A model generated the notes under the pieces. That model had not been told where the DNA came from and did no database searches. It saw only the letters and a program-made list of their open reading frames with translations. Both the position numbers and the translations under genes were made by a program. From contig JANOPZ010000045.1 of the NCBI GenBank assembly GCA_031422195.1, forward strand, positions 1 through 11,473: DNA of 11,473 nucleotides, given 5' to 3'. Below, piece after piece: positions 7,106 through 11,473 of this stretch. Every line of letters begins with the position of its first letter. Position 1 is the stretch's first letter. The DNA is from JALOTE01 sp031422195 (GTDB lineage: Bacteria; Pseudomonadota; Alphaproteobacteria; Rhizobiales; Rhizobiaceae).

Positions 7106-7215
7106 GGTTAGGACCTTAAACGGGATGCTGCGCCGGGAAAAGGCACAGACGTGACAATTATGCAGCCAACAGCGTAAACCAGTGGTGAAGATACCCCGAA
7201 TCAAATGTGGAAAAA
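7106..7215. promoter_or_regulatory. Divergent intergenic region between fzlA and uppP
   Basis: Both genes are read outward from this 110-base stretch, so it should hold two promoters. On the minus strand the fzlA Shine-Dalgarno AAGG is at 7114-7117. On the + strand only a weak GTGACA (7150-7155) with a poor -10 partner can be seen. No strong inverted repeat or riboswitch is visible. Confidence 0.5.
7114..7117 (-). promoter_or_regulatory. Ribosome binding site of fzlA
   Basis: AAGG on the minus strand, eight bases before the ATG at 7105. It supports this start over the longer open frame that would run through the intergenic region into uppP. Confidence 0.6.
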
Positions 7216-8022
7216 ATGGATATCGGAACATTATTTCAAGCACTCATGTTGGGCATTATTGAGGGCCTGACAGAGTTTTTGCCCGTTTCCTCAACGGGCC
7301 ATATTTTGCTTGCAGGCCATTTTCTCGGGTTTAACTCCACCGGTAAAGTCTTTGAGATCTGTATTCAGCTGGGCGCAATTCTTGCGATTTTGATTGTGTA
7401 TTTCCAGCGCCTTTGGTCGATATTCATTGCTTTACCGTCTGATCCAAGGGCACGGCGTTTTGTGCTCGGCATTCTGATTGCGTTTTTACCGGCGGCCATT
7501 ATCGGTGTTTTGGCCCATGATTTTATCAAAACGGTTCTGTTTGAATCGCCCATGCTGATCTGCATCATGCTGATTTTGGGCGGGTTCATTTTACTATGGG
7601 CCGATAAACTGGCATCAGTGCCAGTCCATACCGACGTGATGAACTACCCGTTATCGCTCTATCTTAAAATCGGCTTGTTTCAATGTTTGGCAATGATCCC
7701 CGGCACATCGCGTTCGGGTTCAACAATTGTTGGCGCGCTGCTGATGGGTACGGATAAGCGCTCGGCAGCTGAGTTTTCATTCTTCTTAGCCATGCCCACG
7801 ATGGTTGGCGCATTTGCCTATGACATCTTCAAAAACCGCGATTTACTGTCGATGGATGACAGTGTGATTATTGGCGTTGGTTTTATCGCCGCGTTTATTT
7901 CGGCATTGGTGGTTGTACGCGCGCTGTTAGAGTTCGTGTCTAAAAACGGTTATGCGGTGTTTGGCTGGTGGCGCATTATAGTGGGCAGCTTGGGTTTAGC
8001 GGGGCTTTATGTTTTTGGTTGA
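7216..8022 (+). CDS. uppP: Undecaprenyl-diphosphatase UppP (BacA)
   Basis: An integral inner-membrane enzyme that removes a phosphate from undecaprenyl diphosphate, recycling the lipid carrier for peptidoglycan and other polymers; overexpression gives bacitracin resistance. Seen in the 268-residue product: E-G-L-T-E (16-20), P-V-S-S-T-G-H (23-29) and P-G-T-S-R-S-G-S-T (162-170), the two catalytic family motifs, among about seven or eight hydrophobic segments. The 268-residue length is normal. I chose the ATG at 7216, which has GTGGA just upstream; the in-frame GTG at 7207 would add three residues and lies in that same GTGGA. The gene overlaps the convergent NDUFA9-like gene by 16 bases and is divergent from fzlA, linking two cell-wall functions. 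Confidence 0.96.
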   Translation: MDIGTLFQALMLGIIEGLTEFLPVSSTGHILLAGHFLGFNSTGKVFEICIQLGAILAILIVYFQRLWSIFIALPSDPRARRFVLGILIAFLPAAIIGVLAHDFIKTVLFESPMLICIMLILGGFILLWADKLASVPVHTDVMNYPLSLYLKIGLFQCLAMIPGTSRSGSTIVGALLMGTDKRSAAEFSFFLAMPTMVGAFAYDIFKNRDLLSMDDSVIIGVGFIAAFISALVVVRALLEFVSKNGYAVFGWWRIIVGSLGLAGLYVFG

Positions 8023-8966
8023 TTGTATTGCCCGTGCTCGCGGAAACGCCAAAGATACGTCGGCAAAATAACTTCGGCTGACATTGGCGAAATGCCCATG
8101 CCTTGTAAAGTCAGGCCTGCAAGCTTGGCTTTGTCACTAACAACATTATCATGCTCCAACATGATAACCTGATCTTTGGTAAGCAATGGCTTTGGCAACA
8201 TGCCCATGATTGTGCCTTGGATTTTGGCGATGAAAAACGGAATCGCAATCAGAGGCCGTTTACGGCCCGTCATTTCCAACACCAGTTCAAGGCATTGCTT
8301 AAAGGTTTTAACGTCTGGCCCGCCAAGCTCATAGGTTGCGCCGGGCGTCAAAAGCCCATCCACTGAACGTGCAACAGCTTCGGCAACATCACCAACATAG
8401 ACCGGTTGGAACCTGGTCTTGCCACCGCCGATGAGCGGCAAAAACGGCATGAACCGGGCCAGACCGGCAAATTGATTAAAGAAATTATCTTCCGGCCCAA
8501 ACACAATTGAAGGCCGTAAAATAACGGCCGATGGAATGGTTTCTAAAACAGCAGTTTCTGCGCCGGCTTTGGTTTTTGAATAATCAGCCAAACTGGCTCT
8601 ATCTGCGCCGATGGCCGAAACATGGGTTAGGCCCGCACCCACATCGCGGGCAGCTTCAGCAACGGCGCGCGCACCAAACTCCTGTACGGCATTAAAAGTC
8701 TGTTGGCCGCTTTCATATAAAATACCGACAAGATTAATGACATGATCCGCGCCCTGCACCGCGCGGTTGACAGATTCACGATACCTCAAATTGGCTTGCA
8801 CAGCTTGGATTTGGCCGGCATTGCCAAGCGGCTGCAAATGACCTGCCAAATCCGGCCGTCTTACCGCAACCCGTACCCGGTAGCCGCGCTTGGCGAGCGC
8901 CGCCACAACATGCCGTCCGACAAAGCCGGAGCCGCCAAACACCGTGACCAGTTTTTCGGAATTCAT
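8007..8966 (-). CDS. NDUFA9-like complex I-associated NAD(P)H-binding protein
   Basis: The 319-residue protein is an atypical SDR: Rossmann motif G-G-S-G-F-V-G-R (11-18) right after the first strand, I-N-L-V-G-I-L-Y-E (77-85), Y-S-K-T-K-A-G-A-E (129-137, with Y129 and K133 as the SDR pair), R-P-S-I-V-F-G-P (151-158) and Q-P-V-Y-V-G-D-V-A (187-195). It belongs with the proteins related to the NDUFA9 subunit of mitochondrial complex I, often seen in alphaproteobacteria; in mitochondria that subunit holds NADPH and stabilises the complex, and the bacterial role is less clear. The open frame extends to 9047, but M-N-S-E-K at 8966 has AAAGGTG upstream and places the Rossmann motif at its usual N-terminal position. 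Its 3' end overlaps uppP. Confidence 0.88.
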   Translation of the reverse strand: MNSEKLVTVFGGSGFVGRHVVAALAKRGYRVRVAVRRPDLAGHLQPLGNAGQIQAVQANLRYRESVNRAVQGADHVINLVGILYESGQQTFNAVQEFGARAVAEAARDVGAGLTHVSAIGADRASLADYSKTKAGAETAVLETIPSAVILRPSIVFGPEDNFFNQFAGLARFMPFLPLIGGGKTRFQPVYVGDVAEAVARSVDGLLTPGATYELGGPDVKTFKQCLELVLEMTGRKRPLIAIPFFIAKIQGTIMGMLPKPLLTKDQVIMLEHDNVVSDKAKLAGLTLQGMGISPMSAEVILPTYLWRFREHGQYNQPKT

Positions 8967-8971
8967 ATGCG

Positions 8972-8978
8972 CACCTTT
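8972..8978 (-). promoter_or_regulatory. Ribosome binding site of the NDUFA9-like gene
   Basis: AAAGGTG on the minus strand ends five bases before the ATG at 8966. This is why that start is preferred to the 27-residue longer open frame. Confidence 0.6.
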
Positions 8979-8983
8979 GGGCC

Positions 8984-8997
8984 AATTTTCTAAAATT
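8984..8997. repeat. Perfect inverted repeat AATTTT-CT-AAAATT before the NDUFA9-like gene
   Basis: Two six-base A/T arms with a two-base centre lie 18 to 31 bases upstream of the start, in the 92-base gap behind selO. It could be an operator, part of a promoter, or simply A/T-rich sequence. A second short palindrome, TTAAGCTTAA, is at 9011-9020. Confidence 0.35.
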
Positions 8998-9058
8998 CTA
9001 ATAGCGCGGGTTAAGCTTAAAATGAAACGGGAAATTGACACACCCAATCCAGCGCAGT

Positions 9059-10480
9059 TCAGCTTGAACAGCTGACTTCCAAACCACGCAGGCTTTCCGG
9101 CGGGGGGCCCGCAAAGCGGATATCGTCAGGGTTGCCCGATGCAGCGCGATCGTCAAACGGATGGGTGACACATATGAATATGCGGTCAATCATACTCAAA
9201 TCACTGTCGTCTTCAACGGCGCGGATTGCGGTTTCAGCAACCCAATTGCGCAAAACAAAATTGGGGTTGACGGTGCGCATAGCGGCACAATCTGGCCCGG
9301 TTGCCTGCCAACGCTTTAGCCAATCTTCGAAGGCCGCGCTCTCAACACCAAAATCCGCGATCAAAAACCGCGGATCGTCCTGATCCAAGTTCGACAAACG
9401 CCGGAAGCTTTGCGTGAAATCCGTTTTAGCACGCACCATCATTTGGAATGCTTCAGGGATGAGCTTGTCGTGCGCGGTGCCGGTCAAACCAAATTTCGCC
9501 CGCATCATCGGCAGGGCGGCGTTTTGGTAGGCAGGCTCATAGGCTTTCAGCCCCGCTTCCAGATCAACGCTATCCACCAAACCGGCCAATGCCGCGGCCA
9601 AGGCTTGACAATTCCAAAGGCCAACTGATGGCTGGCGGGCAAAGGCATAGCGGCCTGAATGGTCGGTGTGGTTGCAAATAAACAAAGGTTCATAAGCATC
9701 CATGAAACCGAACGGGCCATAATCAATTGTCAGCCCGAGGATCGACATATTGTCGGTGTTCATGACGCCATGGCTAAAACCAACGGCCTGCCACATCGCC
9801 ATAAGTTTGGCTGTTCGCTCACAGATTTCGCGGAAAAACGCGGCATAATCTTGCGCGGCAATTTCAGGAAAATGCGAAAATATCACAGTGTCCGCGAGCT
9901 CCCGCAGTTTTTCCGGCTGGCCGGTATGGGCAAAATATTCAAAATGGCCAAAGCGGATGAAACACGGCGCCATTCGTGCAACCACAGCGCCCGGCTCAAT
10001 TGTTTCACGAAACACCCGTTCGCCAGTGGCAATAACTGACAGCGCCCGCGTGGTGGGAATGCCCAAAGCGGCCATCGCTTCGGAACAAAGATACTCACGA
10101 ATTGATGAGCGCATCACCGCTCGGCCATCGCCAAAGCGAGAATAAGGTGTTTTGCCCGCGCCTTTGAGCTGTATTTCTTGTTGGCCGTCCGGCCCATCCA
10201 CAACGCCATACGACAGTGCGCGTCCGTCGCCCAATTGCGAAACATAAGAACCAAACTGATGGCCAGAATAGACAGAAGCTGTTAGTCGTTCCGGGTGGGT
10301 TTTGCCGGAGAAGAAATCGGCAAATTCCACTGTGCCAAGCTCTTTAGCATTAAGCCCGATCAATCTTGCAGTCTGAGCAGATGCGTGGATTAATTGCGGT
10401 TTTGTATCTTCCATCTCTGAGCTGACGCCTGATACAAAGCCAGGGCCGGCGAAAACTGACGGCAAAAGATTGTGCAGCAT
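9059..10480 (-). CDS. selO: Protein adenylyltransferase SelO (YdiU)
   Basis: A pseudokinase-fold enzyme that transfers AMP from ATP to Ser/Thr/Tyr of target proteins, linked in E. coli to the oxidative stress response. Numbering from the ATG at 10480 (473 residues; E. coli 478): Y-S-G-H-Q-F-G (71-77), K106 in L-K-G-A-G, G-D-G-R-A-V-M-R-S (117-125), E129 in I-R-E-Y, D243 and N244 in N-T-D-N, D253 in D-Y-G-P-F-G-F. These align with the Lys, Glu, base Asp, Asn and metal Asp known from the Pseudomonas structure, so it should be active. C269 (F-I-C-N-H) and C471 (S-C-S-S-end) match the cysteines reported to form a disulfide in E. coli; C471 is also where animals carry selenocysteine. A TTG at 10486 overlapping the truA stop as TTGA is an alternative start. 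Confidence 0.95.
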   Translation of the reverse strand: MLHNLLPSVFAGPGFVSGVSSEMEDTKPQLIHASAQTARLIGLNAKELGTVEFADFFSGKTHPERLTASVYSGHQFGSYVSQLGDGRALSYGVVDGPDGQQEIQLKGAGKTPYSRFGDGRAVMRSSIREYLCSEAMAALGIPTTRALSVIATGERVFRETIEPGAVVARMAPCFIRFGHFEYFAHTGQPEKLRELADTVIFSHFPEIAAQDYAAFFREICERTAKLMAMWQAVGFSHGVMNTDNMSILGLTIDYGPFGFMDAYEPLFICNHTDHSGRYAFARQPSVGLWNCQALAAALAGLVDSVDLEAGLKAYEPAYQNAALPMMRAKFGLTGTAHDKLIPEAFQMMVRAKTDFTQSFRRLSNLDQDDPRFLIADFGVESAAFEDWLKRWQATGPDCAAMRTVNPNFVLRNWVAETAIRAVEDDSDLSMIDRIFICVTHPFDDRAASGNPDDIRFAGPPPESLRGLEVSCSS

Positions 10481-10482
10481 CC

Positions 10483-11247
10483 TCAATAATCCACTTGTAT
10501 CAAAAAAAGCCCTTGGGGCGGAGCAACCGGGCCGCAGGCTTTACGGTCACGGGCTTTTAAGGCTTCAATAAGACTATCATTTGTCCACCGCCCGTCACCC
10601 ACCATTTTAAGGCTGCCAACCATGGAACGCACTTGATTGTGCAAAAATGAGCGGGCCGATGCTGTGATTTCAATTATCTCGCCTGCTTGGCCGTTCATCC
10701 TTTCAACACGCCGCACATCCAGCCGGTCAAGCGTGCGCACGGGTGATTTGGCTTGGCAGTCGGTTGAGCGAAATGTGGTGAAATCATGCGTGCCGAGCAG
10801 CAGTTTAGCGGCCGTATCCATAGCCTCAACATGAAGCGGCTTTCTCACCCACCAGCAGCGGTTTTCATCAAATGTTAAATGCGCGCGGCGGTTGAAAATA
10901 ACATAACGGTAATGACGGGCCGTGGCAGAAAACCGCGAATCAAAACTTTCATCCACGGCTTCACAAGCTAAAATCGAAATCCGCTCAGAGCCAATTCGAA
11001 GCCGCGCGTTAATGGCATCCATAATGGTTCGCGGCGGTAAATCCTTAACCATGTCAAAATGGCCAATTTGCGCAACGGCGTGAACGCCAGTGTCTGTGCG
11101 GCCCGCGCCAAACAAAGTTATCGGGGTTCCTGCCAGTTCCAGTGTTGCCGCTTCAATTGCGCCTTGCACACTCCACCCGTTGATCTGGCGCTGCCAGCCG
11201 ACATAGGGTGAGCCATCATATTCAATGGTGAGTTTATAGCGCGGCAT
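10483..11247 (-). CDS. truA: tRNA pseudouridine(38-40) synthase TruA
   Basis: TruA converts uridines at positions 38 to 40 of the tRNA anticodon stem-loop to pseudouridine. The 254-residue protein shows the start Y-K-L-T-I-E-Y-D-G-S-P-Y-x-G-W-Q-R-Q, the catalytic G-A-G-R-T-D-T-G-V-H-A with nucleophile D52, R-H-Y-R-Y (111-115), F-L-H-N-Q-V-R-S-M-V-G (201-211) and P-P-Q-G-L near the end. Length is normal. Its ATG shares one base with the fmt stop (TAATG), and its own stop runs into the selO start region, so the three genes look like one translationally coupled unit. The fmt-truA pairing is common in alphaproteobacteria. Confidence 0.96.
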   Translation of the reverse strand: MPRYKLTIEYDGSPYVGWQRQINGWSVQGAIEAATLELAGTPITLFGAGRTDTGVHAVAQIGHFDMVKDLPPRTIMDAINARLRIGSERISILACEAVDESFDSRFSATARHYRYVIFNRRAHLTFDENRCWWVRKPLHVEAMDTAAKLLLGTHDFTTFRSTDCQAKSPVRTLDRLDVRRVERMNGQAGEIIEITASARSFLHNQVRSMVGSLKMVGDGRWTNDSLIEALKARDRKACGPVAPPQGLFLIQVDY

Positions 11248-11473
11248 TATTTGATAACTTTGGGCTTGGAGCCACGCAGGAGTTCACCCCCCGACATGGC
11301 CTTGCCACCGGCGCGTTGGACTTCAACAAGTTCAACAAAGCCGTCACCGCAAGGTTGAAGAAGGCTTCCGGTTTCAGATACGCGCGACTTCAAAACCTTG
11401 ACCCGTTCATAGCCTTGTCCAAAATCCATTTCGCACCATGCGCCCGGCCACGGCGACAGCCCGCGAATATGGT
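11247..11473 (-). CDS. fmt: Methionyl-tRNA formyltransferase, C-terminal part only
   Basis: Fmt formylates the methionine on initiator tRNA. Only the last 74 full codons lie in the window; the frame is open to the right edge, so the start and the catalytic formyltransferase domain are outside. Seen: H-I-R-G-L-S-P-W-P-G-A-W-C (partly beyond the first in-window methionine), R-V-K-V-L-K-S-R-V, and C-G-D-G-F-V-E-L-V-E-V-Q-R-A-G-G-K-A-M-S, which are the conserved elements of the Fmt C-terminal OB-like domain that contacts tRNA. The TAA stop overlaps the truA ATG by one base. The methionine at 11429 is internal and not a start. Confidence 0.93.
   Translation of the reverse strand, partial: HIRGLSPWPGAWCEMDFGQGYERVKVLKSRVSETGSLLQPCGDGFVELVEVQRAGGKAMSGGELLRGSKPKVIK

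Noticed and set aside
7106..7243. 46-residue N-terminal extension of fzlA
   Set aside because: It would cross the divergent region and enter uppP; the family start and an AAGG site support 7105.
8967..9047. 27-residue extension of the NDUFA9-like protein, perhaps a signal or membrane anchor
   Set aside because: The extra residues do not form a convincing signal peptide and the start at 8966 has a better ribosome binding site and a normal Rossmann position.
9057..9069. GTTCA-GCT-TGAAC hairpin at the selO stop as a terminator
   Set aside because: Arms are five bases, it overlaps the stop codon and no run of T follows on the minus strand.

Overview
The window looks like an ordinary chromosomal housekeeping region of an alphaproteobacterium of moderate G+C, most likely of the Hyphomicrobiales/Rhizobiales type. 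This placement rests on an FzlA-type division protein, an alphaproteobacterial form of UppP, a DUF2849/DUF934-containing sulfite reduction operon, and an NDUFA9-like reductase convergent with uppP. It is inference from protein families, not a database match. I see no tRNA, rRNA, insertion sequence, prophage, CRISPR array or plasmid module.

Layout, left to right. A 5'-truncated UPF0178 (YaiI/YqxD) gene on the + strand runs tail-to-tail, with a 3-base gap, into a minus-strand sulfur operon. Read in its own direction that operon is cysG (siroheme synthase), a DUF2849 gene with a 15-bp tandem repeat in its 3' end, a cysI-type sulfite/nitrite reductase hemoprotein, and a DUF934 gene. CysG makes the siroheme that the reductase needs, so operon logic is clear; the two DUF proteins are uncharacterised companions. 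No cysH follows the last gene, and the operon ends against the UPF0178 gene. A 147-base gap upstream of cysG is the likely promoter region.

Next is a minus-strand cluster transcribed fzlA (GST-fold FtsZ partner), queG (epoxyqueuosine reductase), then a YeeZ-like NAD(P)-binding protein, with tight or overlapping junctions. fzlA is divergent from uppP (undecaprenyl-diphosphatase, + strand) across about 110 bases, putting a septation factor beside a lipid-carrier recycling enzyme. uppP converges on and overlaps by 16 bases the 3' end of an NDUFA9-like complex I-associated reductase gene (minus strand).

The right end is a minus-strand translation and protein-modification group: fmt (only its C-terminal part is inside the window), truA and selO, with one-base or few-base junctions that suggest translational coupling. 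SelO has intact AMPylation residues and the two cysteines reported to form a redox bridge in the E. coli protein.

The parts most worth a second look are the uncharacterised DUF2849/DUF934 pair and the pentapeptide repeat tail in DUF2849. No clearly new system was found; most of the window is conserved core genome.
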